Assembly: GCF_000701405.1 (NCBI RefSeq)
Contig: NZ_KL370780.1
Span: 50,728-100,123 of the forward strand
Direction: 5' to 3'
DNA from: Deinococcus marmoris DSM 12784
Lineage (GTDB): Bacteria > Deinococcota > Deinococci > Deinococcales > Deinococcaceae
Length of the DNA: 49,396 nucleotides
Below, one piece after another: positions 1 through 9,837 of the stretch. Both the position numbers and the translations under genes were made by a program. A model generated the notes under the pieces. That model had not been told where the DNA came from and ran no database searches. It worked only from the letters and a program-made list of their open reading frames with translations. Numbering within the stretch: the first letter of the stretch is position 1; each line of letters starts with the position of its first letter.

Positions 1-1
1 G

Positions 2-208
2 GGCAGCGCCGTCCCCGTCGCAGTCGGCGGTCTAAGTGATGTCGTGGCTATGGCCGGCGGGTCTTACCACAGTCTAGCCCTGAAAGCAGACGGCACCGTG
101 ACCGCCTGGGGCCTCAATGGCAACGGTCAACTTGGCAACGGCAGCAGGATGGGCAGCACTGTCCCCGTAGCGGCCAGCATCTCCGGCGTCGCCGTCCCTG
201 TGCCCTGA
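2..208 (+). CDS. RCC1-repeat protein, C-terminal end (partial)
   Basis: This frame is open from the window edge to a TGA at 206-208 and gives 68 residues. It contains the RCC1/BNR-type signature: a GGSYHSLALKADGTVTAWG stretch followed by GNGQLGNG and a short TVPV strand. In this family such repeats form a beta-propeller blade of roughly 50 residues, so about one blade is visible here. Bacterial RCC1-repeat proteins are usually large exported or surface-attached proteins, which fits the exported proteins downstream. The start, any signal peptide and the number of blades lie outside the window. No specific ligand can be named. Confidence 0.85.
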   Translation, partial: GSAVPVAVGGLSDVVAMAGGSYHSLALKADGTVTAWGLNGNGQLGNGSRMGSTVPVAASISGVAVPVP

Positions 209-737
209 GCGGTGTGTCCTCGGCCCGCCGAGTGACACCCCTCTAGGCCATAAGTCCGGTCCTGACTGCTCCGCATGGCGCGGTTCACGCTCCTGATTTG
301 CAACCATACATGCTTGCTGAAGCGTGCCAAACCCCCTCTCAGTGAAGAGAAAGGATAACGGTCCAACCCGGCGGATCGAACTGCGGTACCGGAATCGCCC
401 AGATGAACAGGGGAGCCCATGCCTGGGAACCGGACCGCTGCCAGCCCGCCGCGATTCAGTAGTCCTAGGCCAGGGCCCGTAAACCCAGCCTGCCGAGGCA
501 GCGACCCAGTTCGCGGGCTGATCGCGGGCTGATGTCTGGAAACGGTCTTCAACATCCTGTCTTGCGCAGCACAGAACTTTCGTTCCCTCAAAGCCCACCA
601 CCAGCAACTTGAACGCAGGCACAATCGCTCCCCCCACAAGGAGTCCCCATGCAAGCAAGCCAGGCAAGGCGAAACGATGGGTCGGCACAGCTCAGTAAAG
701 AGCGCTGGGACGGCGGATATTCAGCGGCGGACGGTCC
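209..737. other. Intergenic stretch without a convincing gene
   Basis: These 529 bases separate the RCC1-repeat gene from the next exported protein. The long reverse-strand open frames here have no recognisable domain and run into the RCC1 coding sequence, so I take them as chance frames of GC-rich DNA. The only structured element I see is a short tandem duplication at 511-532. The promoter of the downstream gene should lie in this stretch, but I cannot place it with confidence. Confidence 0.6.
511..532. repeat. Perfect 11-bp tandem duplication
   Basis: The unit TCGCGGGCTGA occurs twice head to tail, at 511-521 and 522-532, about 200 bases upstream of the next start codon. It could be a paired protein-binding site or simple replication slippage. 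Nothing else in the window shares it as far as I can see. Confidence 0.7.
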
Positions 738-2225
738 ATGACCGCCTGGCGACCGCGAGAGCTACGCCTGCGGGGACTGGGTGTGTTACTGGCCTGTGTC
801 CTGAGCAGCGCCGCGCACGCAGAAGGCAGCTTTCAGGTTCGGTATTTCCTGCCTGGCACACCGCTGTGGCAGGGGCTGAGCGCGGACGCCGACTGGCGTG
901 GCGAGGCGCTGGGAGGCCAGCTCTCGGCCCGCGCCTCCTGGAATGGACCGGAGAGCCAGAACTTTAACGTGACGTATACCCTGGGCCAGCGCGTGCTGTA
1001 CACCCAGTACGACGCCTCCCGCACTCTGACTACCGGATCAAGGACAGCAGTGCTGCTGGCCCAGCAGAGCTTTACTGCCCCCACGCGCGGGCTGCGGAGC
1101 CTCACCTCCACGCTGGTCTACACCGATGGCGATTCATCGGGCACGGCTTACCGCGTCTTCAGCGGCGATCTGGGAGTGAGCGGGGCGTTTTCCCCGAAGT
1201 GGACCTGGACAGCAGGCACAGGCGGTACCCTGACCGACGTCAACGCCTATGCGGGCGGCGTCACTTTCAGTGCGCGCAATCTGGCGGTGCGGGCCAGGGC
1301 ATCTGTCGCCGGGCAGTTCGGGGGGCCGAGGCCGGGCAGTGTCACGCTGGGAGCCACGGCAGATCACACTGAGACGTTGCGGCTTTCCAGTGGGAATGCG
1401 GCCCTTCCCAGCACCCGCTACGGCTTGAACGCAGGCGGCACGGTTAGCCTGAGTGCCGCCGAGAAAGTCTCGGCCACCGCGCGGCTGGACAACGAGGGCA
1501 GCTACTCGCTGGACACCGGTCTGACCACCACCCGGCTTCAGAACTGGACGGGCGACATCGGGGTGAGCGTGGGGGGCCGCGCAGATTTTGGCGTGAAGGC
1601 GGCCACGCCCGCCACGCTGGGCTGGCGGGCCGGTGTCAGCCGCACCGGCCCGCCGTGGTCTGGCAAGCTGGGCTACGCCGGAAATGGGGGGGACAGCCCC
1701 TCGCACGCCCTGGATTTCAGCGTGGCTTACGCTCCGCCGCCCGTAATTCCGGATCTAGATCCGGCGGCGACGACACCGCCAGCCGTTTCGACTCTGGGAA
1801 TACAGGGGGGGGCAGGCGTGACCTGGCAGCGGCAAGCGGGCATCACGCCGGACGGTCAGGTCACGCAGGAGTGGCGCGTCAGTTACCGCACCAGCGCAGG
1901 CCTGAACCTGAGCAACCCCACCTGGAACGGCCAGCTTCAACTCTCGCTGAACGCTGCACCCTTTCCGGACATTGGTGGAACGCAGCAAACGCGCGTGGGC
2001 GGCAGCCTGAGCGGCAACGTGTCCTACAAGCGTGATCCGCTGACGCTGAGTCTGAGCAGCAGCCTGAACTATGTGCCGTCCGGCGCCGAGCGCTGGACCG
2101 GGGACATCGGTGTGCAGGCACTGTACAAGGTCTCGGGGCCACTGCAGGTCTCGGGCAATCTGCGTTTCCGGCCCGGGACCATCAACTCTTATCAGGCCGG
2201 CGTCGGCCTGCGGTTCAACTTCTGA
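738..2225 (+). CDS. Exported beta-barrel-like protein
   Basis: The 495-residue product begins with a basic segment, a hydrophobic core (LGVLLACVLSSA) and an AHA-E cleavage site near residue 28, so it is almost certainly exported. The rest alternates short polar/aromatic strands of the type seen in transmembrane beta-barrels, and the chain ends in LRFNF. A C-terminal Phe after an aromatic strand is the known outer-membrane protein sorting signal, and Deinococcus has an outer-membrane-like layer. A Pro-rich linker (APPPVIPDLDPAATTPP, near residue 335) divides two strand-rich halves. The next gene starts 45 bases downstream, so the two are probably co-transcribed. The barrel assignment rests on composition and the C-terminus only; I recognise no family. 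Confidence 0.75.
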   Translation: MTAWRPRELRLRGLGVLLACVLSSAAHAEGSFQVRYFLPGTPLWQGLSADADWRGEALGGQLSARASWNGPESQNFNVTYTLGQRVLYTQYDASRTLTTGSRTAVLLAQQSFTAPTRGLRSLTSTLVYTDGDSSGTAYRVFSGDLGVSGAFSPKWTWTAGTGGTLTDVNAYAGGVTFSARNLAVRARASVAGQFGGPRPGSVTLGATADHTETLRLSSGNAALPSTRYGLNAGGTVSLSAAEKVSATARLDNEGSYSLDTGLTTTRLQNWTGDIGVSVGGRADFGVKAATPATLGWRAGVSRTGPPWSGKLGYAGNGGDSPSHALDFSVAYAPPPVIPDLDPAATTPPAVSTLGIQGGAGVTWQRQAGITPDGQVTQEWRVSYRTSAGLNLSNPTWNGQLQLSLNAAPFPDIGGTQQTRVGGSLSGNVSYKRDPLTLSLSSSLNYVPSGAERWTGDIGVQALYKVSGPLQVSGNLRFRPGTINSYQAGVGLRFNF

Positions 2226-2269
2226 TGGGCGGGCCAGCATCTGCTCGGTCCGTGGTGGGGAGGTTACGC

Positions 2270-5200
2270 ATGAAGTTTGTTCTCCGGCTGTTTGCCCTGG
2301 TGGCGGCACTGCTGTGTCTGGGAGGACTGGGAAGTCCGGCCTTGGCCCAGCCCAGGGATTTCCTGATCCTTTCTCCCCGCACGGTCACTGTAGGACAGAC
2401 CCTGACGGCCACCGTCAGCAGTGCCAGAGGTGTGATTACCTGGGGTGACGGCTCGTCGAGTCCGGTGACCAGTCTGACGGTCACCCACGTTTATAAGTCG
2501 GCCGGTGGTTACGGTGTTGGCTGGCTCTGCAACGGCCTGGGGAGTGCATCGTGCGCGTCAGATAAGCTGGACGTGACTCCCCTGCCGCCCACCCTGAGTG
2601 TCTCTCCCACTTCTGTGCAAGTGGGCGAGAAGGTCACGGCGACATTGACTGATTTCCAGCCGGGCCAGCAGCTTGACTGGGGTGACGGCATCACTGGTCC
2701 GGCGGCCAGCAGGCTCGAACGCAACTACAGCAAGGTGGGAACATTCACTGTGCGCCTGCTCGGGCGGGACGGTCTGCCCGTTTCTGGTGTTCCGCCGGTC
2801 ATCGTGACGGTACTGGCCCCGGTACCCACCCTGAGCGTGTCGCCCACCGCTGTACAGGCGGGCGAGAAAGTTACGGCCACTCTGACGGACTTTCAATCTA
2901 TCGGTGGATTGGATTGGGGCGACGGCACAGCGGTGGGTGCGGCGCCCACCCTGACCCACGCTTATGCCCGGGCCGGGACATTTACCGTGCGCGTCACTGG
3001 CAGCGAAGCCGCGAAGACCGTGCCGCCCGTCATCGTCACAGTAAGTGCCGTGCCGACCATTACCCTGAAGGTGGTGCCCACGGCGGTGCAGATCGGCCAG
3101 CCAGTGACAGCGGTCATCACAAATTTGCCCGTCCTGACGGCGGGTCCAGGCCAGCAACTGGACTGGGGTGACGGAACCAGGGTTCCCGCAGAGGCCACCC
3201 TCACCCACGCCTATCCCAAGGCCGGAACATTTACCGTCCGGATTCTTGGTGGAATGGCCGAAACGACTGTGCCGCCCGTGATCATCACGGTCACGGCTCC
3301 AATTCCCACACCTACCCTGAGTGTTTCTCCGAATGCTGTCCTGGTCGGCGAGAAAGTCACCGCGACAGTCACGAACTTTCAGACAGGCGATCAACTGGAC
3401 TGGGGCGATGGCAGCGTCGTGAATGCCGCCCCGAGTCTCCAGCGCGCTTACGGCGCAGTGGAGACCTTCACGGTTCGCCTGCTGCGTGGCGGGAAACCCA
3501 TCCTCGGCGTCGCGCCGGTCCCTGTGGTGGTCAGTCTGCCCACTCCAACGCTGAATATCTCTCCCAATGCCGTCCAGACCGGTGAGAAAGTTACGGCCAT
3601 CCTGGCCAACACCCAGCCCGGCGATCAGCTTGACTGGGGAGACAACTCGGTCGTCTCAGCAGCGGCCAGCCTCACGCATGCTTACGGCAAGGCTGGCGCG
3701 TTTTCCGTGCGGCTGCTGAGGGCCGGGAAACCCCTGGCCGCTGTGCCGCCGGCCATCGTCACTGTGACGGCTCCTCTGCCCAATCCAACACTGGGTGTAG
3801 CTCCGCCCGCCGTGCTGATCAACGAAGAGGTCACGGCCAAACTGGCGAATTTCCAGCCCGGCGATCAGCTTGACTGGGGTGACGGCTCGGTGGTGCCCGC
3901 TGCCGCCAGCCTGAGCCACAGCTTTGGTAAGCCCGGAACCTTCCTGGTCCGACTGCTGGACGCCAATGCCAGACCGTACCCGGCCACCCCGCCCGTGCCC
4001 GTGGTGGTCAGCCTGCCCAATCCGACGTTGAACGTGACCCCCGGTGCGGCACTGGTGGGCGAGAAGATCACGGCGACGCTGACCGCCGTGCAGACGGGCG
4101 ATCAACTCGACTGGGGTGACGGCGCGGTGGTGAATGCCGCCGCCAGTCTCCAGCACACCTACAGCCAGCCCGGGACCTTCACGGTGCGTTTGCTGCGCGG
4201 CGGCAAACCCGCCCCGGGCGTCGCGCCCGTTGTGGTTGTGATCACCCTGCCCACCCCGACGCTGGCGGTTTCACCTCCCGCCGTGCAGACGGGTGAGAAG
4301 ATCACGGCGACGCTGACTAACTTCCAGACGGGCGATCAGCTCGACTGGGGCGACGGCTCAGTGGTCCCAGCGGTGGCCAGTCTGTCTCATGCTTACGGCA
4401 AGGCCGGGGTGTTCACCGTGCGCCTGCTCAGAGGTGGCAAGCTGCTGGCTGGCGTCCCCCCCGCAGTCGTGACGGTCACGGCCCCAGCGCCCACTCCGAC
4501 CATGAGCGTCTCGCCCACCGCCGTCCAGACAGGTGAAAAGGTTACGGCTACCCTGACTGGATTCAAGACAGGTGATCAGCTTGACTGGGGCGACGGCACG
4601 AACGTGCCAGTGGCAAGCAGCCTGACGCATGTTTACAGCAAGGCGGGTACCTTTGCCGTGCGCCTGCTGGACGCGAAGGGCGCCCCTGTCTCCACCGTTG
4701 CGCCGCAGCCCGTCCTCGTCAGTCTGTCCACCCCAACGCTGGCCGTTTCTCCCAATGCCGTGCAAATCAGCGAAAAGGTGACCGCTATCCTGACGAACAC
4801 TCAACCTGGAGATCAACTCGGCTGGGGTGACGGCTCGGTGGTGCCAGTGGCAGCCAGCCTGACCCACACTTACAGCAAAGCTGGGACCTTCGCTGTGAAG
4901 CTCCTGCGGGGTGGACAGTCCGTTGCTGGAGTTACCCCCGTTCCCGTGGTGGTCATTCTTCCCGTCCCCACTCTGAGTGTCAGTCCGGCCAGCATGCAGA
5001 CCGGGCAGCCGGTCACGGCCACACTCGCAAATATTCAACCCGGCGATCAGCTCGACTGGGGTGACACGACGGTGGTTCCCGCCGCCGTCAGCCTGAATCA
5101 CAGCTACGGCAGTGCAGGCACCTACCTCGTGCGCCTGTTGCGCGGCGGCGCACCTCTGGGCAGTGTTGCGCCTGTTCCTGTAACCGTCACGGTGCAGCCC

Positions 5201-8200
5201 GTTCCCTGTTCGCTGGAAGTCCTGACCGTTTCCCCGGTGCGCTGGAAAGCCGTGGAGGTCAAGGTCAACGGGCTGGCGGCAGGCACGGCCTACACGCTGG
5301 ACTGGAACGACGGCACGGTGGTTTCCGGCGTGTCGCAGGCCCTCACCACAGCAGGCGACGGGTCCAAGCAGAACGTCCAGCAGCGTACCTACGGCAAGGC
5401 GGCCAGCTTCGTGGTGCAGGTCAAGGTGGGCAATGCCCCGCCCTGCATCCAGCCGATCACCGTCGTCGCGGCCCAGATTCCGCTGGCCGTGGACCCGGCG
5501 GGTCCGGCAGTGGATCAGACCGTGACCCTCAGCGTGGGCGACGTGCCTGCCGGAACCGCGCTGAAGGTGGACTGGGGCGACGGCCAGACCCAGACCCTGA
5601 ACACCAGCGGCGCGGGTGACGGCACCTTCCCGCTGGGAACGCACGTCTACGTCAAGGACGGCACCTTCCTGATCAAGGTCAGTCTGAACCAGACCAGCGA
5701 GCTGCTGGGAACGCTGCCAGTGGTGGTCACCGTTCCGATGCCGACCCTGGAAGTTCTGGCGTCCCGTGCCGGGACGCCCAGCACGGTGAACGTCGGGAAC
5801 ATTCAGAGCTATCCCCAGTACGTCTACACGCTCGATTTCGGCGACGGTACACCCAAACAGAGTGTCAAGGCCGATGCAGAGGTTCCGCATGTCTTTGCGG
5901 TCAGCGGGGTCTATACCGTCAAGCTGACCCTCAAGGCCGATCAGGCGTCCGAACGGACGGTGGTGGTGGCCGCCGTGATCGACGCCGCCGTGGGCATCAA
6001 AGGCTTCAGCACCGAGATCAGGCCCCTGGTGGGGGCCGCCATTGCCGCGCCCACCCCCGCCGAGATCAGACTGGGTATGCCCACCCGGTCGGTGGCGCTG
6101 TTGAACGTCTCAGGCAGCGGCACGGTCAACCTGCGCTGGACCTGGACCCCACTCAACGTGAAAGACCAGCCCGACGGCCAGCCGCTGACCCTGGACACCC
6201 GGCAGGTGCTGCTGAATTCGGGCCAGAACACGGTGCCGCTCACACTGCCCGACGACAAGAGCGGGCGCTTCCTGCTGCGCGTGGAAGTGCTGGGTGTAAC
6301 CGGCGACAGTAAAGCTGTCTTCCCCGGCCAGATCAGCCTCCAGACCGTCAACCTGACCGAACCCGGCCTGCCCAAATTCTTGGTGGTGGGCGAGGGCGAG
6401 GATCGGTTCAAGTTCAAGATTCTGGGCGCGGTCAGGCCGCAGTCTGGCCCGCTCTTTAACCCCGACGACTTCGGGGCCACCCTGGCGGTGGCCGACGACA
6501 CGCCGCTGGTCATTGGATTGACCCCGGTGGCGCTGGGCAACATCGGTGCCTCTCACCTCAAGGTCAAGGTGGACGGCGACACCGCTTATCTGGTGTCGGG
6601 CAGCTTCACTGCCGAGCCACCGTCCCCTAAGAACGGTGCCATCATCCCTAACCAGATTCATACCGTGTACACCGAGTTTCCGGCCTTCTCGCCCATGAGG
6701 CTGCGCGTGGGCCGCGTGACTTTTTCGGCCAGTGGAGCAGTATTGAACGGAGCCGTGGTGACCTCGCCGGATTTCACGCTGGCAACGGTGGTGAACAAGC
6801 CGCCTGTCTACACCCAGGAGCGAGCGCCCGGCCCCAGAGGACCCCAGGAACTGATCAATGAACTCATCAATCAGGTCTTCGATCCAGCTTTCAACGTGGA
6901 GCTGAACTCTGCGGGAACACCCGTGATGGTGGCCCCAGAGCAGCAGCGGCTTGGTCTGCTGAACACCGTGTATGCCCAGGGCAAGAACACCGGAGTTAGC
7001 GATGTGAGCGCGCCCAGCCCCTTCCTGAAATACACACAGACGGGACAACTGCCCACCAGCACCGGCACGGGCATCGGCTACGCCACCGACAAGGGCCGAA
7101 CCGCGCTGGATCAGGCCGCCAGTAAAGGCGTGTCTACAGGCAACGGCGTCGGGAACCTGGTGGTCAAGTTTCCGCCACCCATCCAGGGGACGGGGCCAAA
7201 GACCGTCGAGCAGCTTCAGGAAATCCTGGGGGCGGGGCAAACCGATTTCCTGACCTTCCCGGAGCTGTACCTGAGCAACGCGGGTGACGTGGTGTCCGCG
7301 CGGGTCTTGAATGGTAGGAGCGTGGCCTCGTTCCCAACCCTGCCGCACGGCAACAGCGGCAAGATCACCACCTACGGGGGCGTGATGAAACTGGGCGATT
7401 CCGGCGTGTCCGTGAGTGCCATTGCCCTCGGCTCGCAGACCGCCACGGCGTATCTGGATCTGAGTAGCAAACGTAGCGTGGAGCCAGACGGAGCTGCCGT
7501 TAAAACCCTCGAAAGCACGCCGGAAAAGCCCGCAATAGGACTGGCCGAGGCCGCAGCCCGCGCAGGCGGGGGCCTGCTGCCCGCCGTACCCTCGCAAGCC
7601 GCGCTGCTGCGTCAGACCTACGGTGGAGCGCCCAGCGCCGTGACGGTGCCGGACGTGGGGCCGCAGTGGCAGGGGCTGCTGTGGCTGTCCAATCAGATCA
7701 CCATCGACACCGTGGCGCAGTACGACGCCACCAAGGGGGACAGTGAAACCAGCCCAGAGCAGACGCTCTCGGTGGAGTTGGTCAAGAAGGTGCCGGTCAG
7801 CTACGGTACACGCGGCTGGAACCTCAACATCGACGGACCGGACGGCAAGGTGGCTCCCGGCAAGACCGAATTGACTGGCGGCATTCCCTACGACGCGCGC
7901 GAGGTCGTGGTGGTCATGGTCAAGACCAACCTGATTCGCAGCCTGACTACCGGGGCATTCGGGCCTTTGCCCTTCGTGGGTGGCGGCAAGTTAACCGGCA
8001 CCTGGTACATCACCGGCCCCAACGAGGGAGCCGTCACCCTCGACAAGACCGGGCTGACCCGCGCTTACGGGCCAGACGGCAGCTTCACAGCCAGGGACGT
8101 GCAGGGAAGCACCAACCTGGCGGGCGTGCTGACCTTCAATCTGCTGGGCAGCACCTTCGATCTCTCAAGGATCGGCGATGGCCTGAAGCTGAATTGCTAC

Positions 8201-9784
8201 ATGCTGATCATCGACGGTGGGCTGGTGCAGTTGCCGTCCAGCCGCTGCGACGCGATTCAGGGCCAGGACCGCAAGATCGCGGGCAATCCCATCACCCTGA
8301 GTAGTATGACGTTCTCCAAGGAGGACGCGGTCGAGGCAACGAAGAACAGCCTCGCAAAACCGCTGTTGGGCAAGATGATCCTGGCGGGCCTGTCCGCACT
8401 GGGCAACGCCGACGAGAACGGCAAGAACGTTACCGCGCCGTCGCGCTTTGTCCTGGGCGCCGACGCGCAGGATTACAAACTGAAACTGTCTGTGGACGAC
8501 GTGGATCAGGAGGTCATGTCAACGACAGACAATAAGGTTGTCATCACCCTCAAGGGCAGTGAGACAGACCTGACGGGCCTGGGTTTGCGGGCGTTCGGTG
8601 CAGGTGAAGCGCCCGCCGTCGCCCAGGAGCTGGCCTTCGACAGCGGCAGCGTGGGCGTCAGCGACAAACTGTCTATGCAGGTGAAGGGCCTGTTCGGGCA
8701 CAAGGGCAGCAAGAGTTACTGGTATCTGCTGGCGAACGCCAAGGTCTCAGACGGCATTCCGCTGTCGATCATCACCATCTACCAGGTGACCGGCGGGCTG
8801 GCCTACAACATGCAGTGGGGCCAGGGGCAGATTTACTTTAGTGACCTGAACAAACGCCCGAATGATGGCAAGGGTCTGCACCTGACGGCTGGCGTGGTGG
8901 CCTCCTTTACCGGCGTGGACGATACGGAGCTGCACGCGGCCATCGTCGCGGAGATAGGCACCGACAAACCGCAACTGCGCTTCGGTGGGGACGGCTACCT
9001 GCTGACCGGGGGCATCAATACGGCGGCGGGCTACTTCGGGGGCGGCAAACCCCAGGCCCGTTTCGCCGGAACAGTGAACCTGAGCGGCCTGTTCGTGGAT
9101 CTGTGCGTGGGGCCAGCCAGCGTGGGCGAGTTGAAGTGTTCAGACCTGAGGCCACTGTCCATGGCGGGCGGCATCTTGACGGTGCAGGGCGCGGCCAGTA
9201 TCGCGATTTCCGAGACTCCACACCTGTATATCGGCACTTTCCGGCCCGCCAGTGAAACTGGGGCGTACTGCAACCCCACTAACAGCGCCGCGTGCGCCGC
9301 GCGTTACCGTGCCGGGCGGGTCTCAGTGCAGGTGGATCTGGCGATCCTCAAAGCCTCCGTTGACGGCTACGTGATGACCGGCAAGCTGGATGGCCGCGCC
9401 CCTGAGTTCGTGAAACCTGTCGGCTCATTTGGACTGGCCGCCGGAGCTGCCATCGAGAACATCTACCACGCCGGGGGCGGCGGCAGCGCGCTCATCTGCA
9501 ACTACTCTTGGAGTTTCGATGCCCGGCTGTATGCCGCCGTAGACGGCGCAGTCGTCGTATCGCCCACGTTCAAGGTCAACGGGCATGTGGGCCTGTACGC
9601 CGGGGCCAGGGTCAGCGCCCACCTGTGCGGCATAGGCGGCTCTATCAGCGCCTCGGTCAGTCTGGACGCTGACTTCCAACTCAGCCAGGACGACAGCTAC
9701 GTGAAAGGCACGGCCCGTATACAGATCTCGCTGCCTGTCTTTGATGACGTGGACATCGAGAAGTCCATTCGCCTGAGCCTCTAG
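2270..9784 (+). CDS. Giant exported protein with about 15 PKD-like domains
   Basis: The start chosen is the ATG at 2270, preceded by GGGAGG and followed at once by a signal peptide (basic N-terminus, LFALVAALLCLGG core, ALA-QP cleavage site). The product is 2504 residues. From about residue 40 to 1235 it repeats a unit of roughly 85 residues. Each unit carries a variant of QLDWGDGS, then a LTHAYGKAGTFTVRLL-like strand and a Pro-rich linker (PTLSVSP). I count about 15 copies; the last three are the most diverged. This is the PKD-type Ig fold (WGDG loop, H-Y-x-x-x-G-x-[FY]-T-V). The remaining 1270 residues are beta-rich and unassigned, with several scattered Cys. A surface adhesin or S-layer-associated role is likely but not shown. 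The next gene follows after 53 bases. Confidence 0.88.
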   Translation: MKFVLRLFALVAALLCLGGLGSPALAQPRDFLILSPRTVTVGQTLTATVSSARGVITWGDGSSSPVTSLTVTHVYKSAGGYGVGWLCNGLGSASCASDKLDVTPLPPTLSVSPTSVQVGEKVTATLTDFQPGQQLDWGDGITGPAASRLERNYSKVGTFTVRLLGRDGLPVSGVPPVIVTVLAPVPTLSVSPTAVQAGEKVTATLTDFQSIGGLDWGDGTAVGAAPTLTHAYARAGTFTVRVTGSEAAKTVPPVIVTVSAVPTITLKVVPTAVQIGQPVTAVITNLPVLTAGPGQQLDWGDGTRVPAEATLTHAYPKAGTFTVRILGGMAETTVPPVIITVTAPIPTPTLSVSPNAVLVGEKVTATVTNFQTGDQLDWGDGSVVNAAPSLQRAYGAVETFTVRLLRGGKPILGVAPVPVVVSLPTPTLNISPNAVQTGEKVTAILANTQPGDQLDWGDNSVVSAAASLTHAYGKAGAFSVRLLRAGKPLAAVPPAIVTVTAPLPNPTLGVAPPAVLINEEVTAKLANFQPGDQLDWGDGSVVPAAASLSHSFGKPGTFLVRLLDANARPYPATPPVPVVVSLPNPTLNVTPGAALVGEKITATLTAVQTGDQLDWGDGAVVNAAASLQHTYSQPGTFTVRLLRGGKPAPGVAPVVVVITLPTPTLAVSPPAVQTGEKITATLTNFQTGDQLDWGDGSVVPAVASLSHAYGKAGVFTVRLLRGGKLLAGVPPAVVTVTAPAPTPTMSVSPTAVQTGEKVTATLTGFKTGDQLDWGDGTNVPVASSLTHVYSKAGTFAVRLLDAKGAPVSTVAPQPVLVSLSTPTLAVSPNAVQISEKVTAILTNTQPGDQLGWGDGSVVPVAASLTHTYSKAGTFAVKLLRGGQSVAGVTPVPVVVILPVPTLSVSPASMQTGQPVTATLANIQPGDQLDWGDTTVVPAAVSLNHSYGSAGTYLVRLLRGGAPLGSVAPVPVTVTVQPVPCSLEVLTVSPVRWKAVEVKVNGLAAGTAYTLDWNDGTVVSGVSQALTTAGDGSKQNVQQRTYGKAASFVVQVKVGNAPPCIQPITVVAAQIPLAVDPAGPAVDQTVTLSVGDVPAGTALKVDWGDGQTQTLNTSGAGDGTFPLGTHVYVKDGTFLIKVSLNQTSELLGTLPVVVTVPMPTLEVLASRAGTPSTVNVGNIQSYPQYVYTLDFGDGTPKQSVKADAEVPHVFAVSGVYTVKLTLKADQASERTVVVAAVIDAAVGIKGFSTEIRPLVGAAIAAPTPAEIRLGMPTRSVALLNVSGSGTVNLRWTWTPLNVKDQPDGQPLTLDTRQVLLNSGQNTVPLTLPDDKSGRFLLRVEVLGVTGDSKAVFPGQISLQTVNLTEPGLPKFLVVGEGEDRFKFKILGAVRPQSGPLFNPDDFGATLAVADDTPLVIGLTPVALGNIGASHLKVKVDGDTAYLVSGSFTAEPPSPKNGAIIPNQIHTVYTEFPAFSPMRLRVGRVTFSASGAVLNGAVVTSPDFTLATVVNKPPVYTQERAPGPRGPQELINELINQVFDPAFNVELNSAGTPVMVAPEQQRLGLLNTVYAQGKNTGVSDVSAPSPFLKYTQTGQLPTSTGTGIGYATDKGRTALDQAASKGVSTGNGVGNLVVKFPPPIQGTGPKTVEQLQEILGAGQTDFLTFPELYLSNAGDVVSARVLNGRSVASFPTLPHGNSGKITTYGGVMKLGDSGVSVSAIALGSQTATAYLDLSSKRSVEPDGAAVKTLESTPEKPAIGLAEAAARAGGGLLPAVPSQAALLRQTYGGAPSAVTVPDVGPQWQGLLWLSNQITIDTVAQYDATKGDSETSPEQTLSVELVKKVPVSYGTRGWNLNIDGPDGKVAPGKTELTGGIPYDAREVVVVMVKTNLIRSLTTGAFGPLPFVGGGKLTGTWYITGPNEGAVTLDKTGLTRAYGPDGSFTARDVQGSTNLAGVLTFNLLGSTFDLSRIGDGLKLNCYMLIIDGGLVQLPSSRCDAIQGQDRKIAGNPITLSSMTFSKEDAVEATKNSLAKPLLGKMILAGLSALGNADENGKNVTAPSRFVLGADAQDYKLKLSVDDVDQEVMSTTDNKVVITLKGSETDLTGLGLRAFGAGEAPAVAQELAFDSGSVGVSDKLSMQVKGLFGHKGSKSYWYLLANAKVSDGIPLSIITIYQVTGGLAYNMQWGQGQIYFSDLNKRPNDGKGLHLTAGVVASFTGVDDTELHAAIVAEIGTDKPQLRFGGDGYLLTGGINTAAGYFGGGKPQARFAGTVNLSGLFVDLCVGPASVGELKCSDLRPLSMAGGILTVQGAASIAISETPHLYIGTFRPASETGAYCNPTNSAACAARYRAGRVSVQVDLAILKASVDGYVMTGKLDGRAPEFVKPVGSFGLAAGAAIENIYHAGGGGSALICNYSWSFDARLYAAVDGAVVVSPTFKVNGHVGLYAGARVSAHLCGIGGSISASVSLDADFQLSQDDSYVKGTARIQISLPVFDDVDIEKSIRLSL

Positions 9785-9791
9785 CAAGCGC

Positions 9792-9824
9792 CGGGCCTCT
9801 GGAGCAAGTTCACCCGGAGGCCCG
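9792..9824 (+). other. Intergenic hairpin between two surface-protein genes
   Basis: CGGGCCTC (9792-9799) is complementary to GAGGCCCG (9817-9824), giving an 8-bp GC-rich stem with a 17-base loop. It starts 8 bases after the stop of the giant PKD protein and ends just before the GAGGAG ribosome-binding site of the next gene. There is no U-tract, so it is not a classical terminator. It may stabilise the upstream mRNA end or tune readthrough. Confidence 0.55.
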
Positions 9825-9837
9825 CACGAGGAGCGTC

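Noticed and set aside
74..688. 204-codon reverse-strand frame at the left edge
   Set aside because: It overlaps the RCC1-repeat coding sequence, has no recognisable domain and arises easily in GC-rich DNA; the hydrophobic start is not enough.
4358..5890. 510-codon reverse-strand frame across the PKD repeats
   Set aside because: Its repetitive His/Arg/Gly sequence simply mirrors the PKD repeat units on the + strand.
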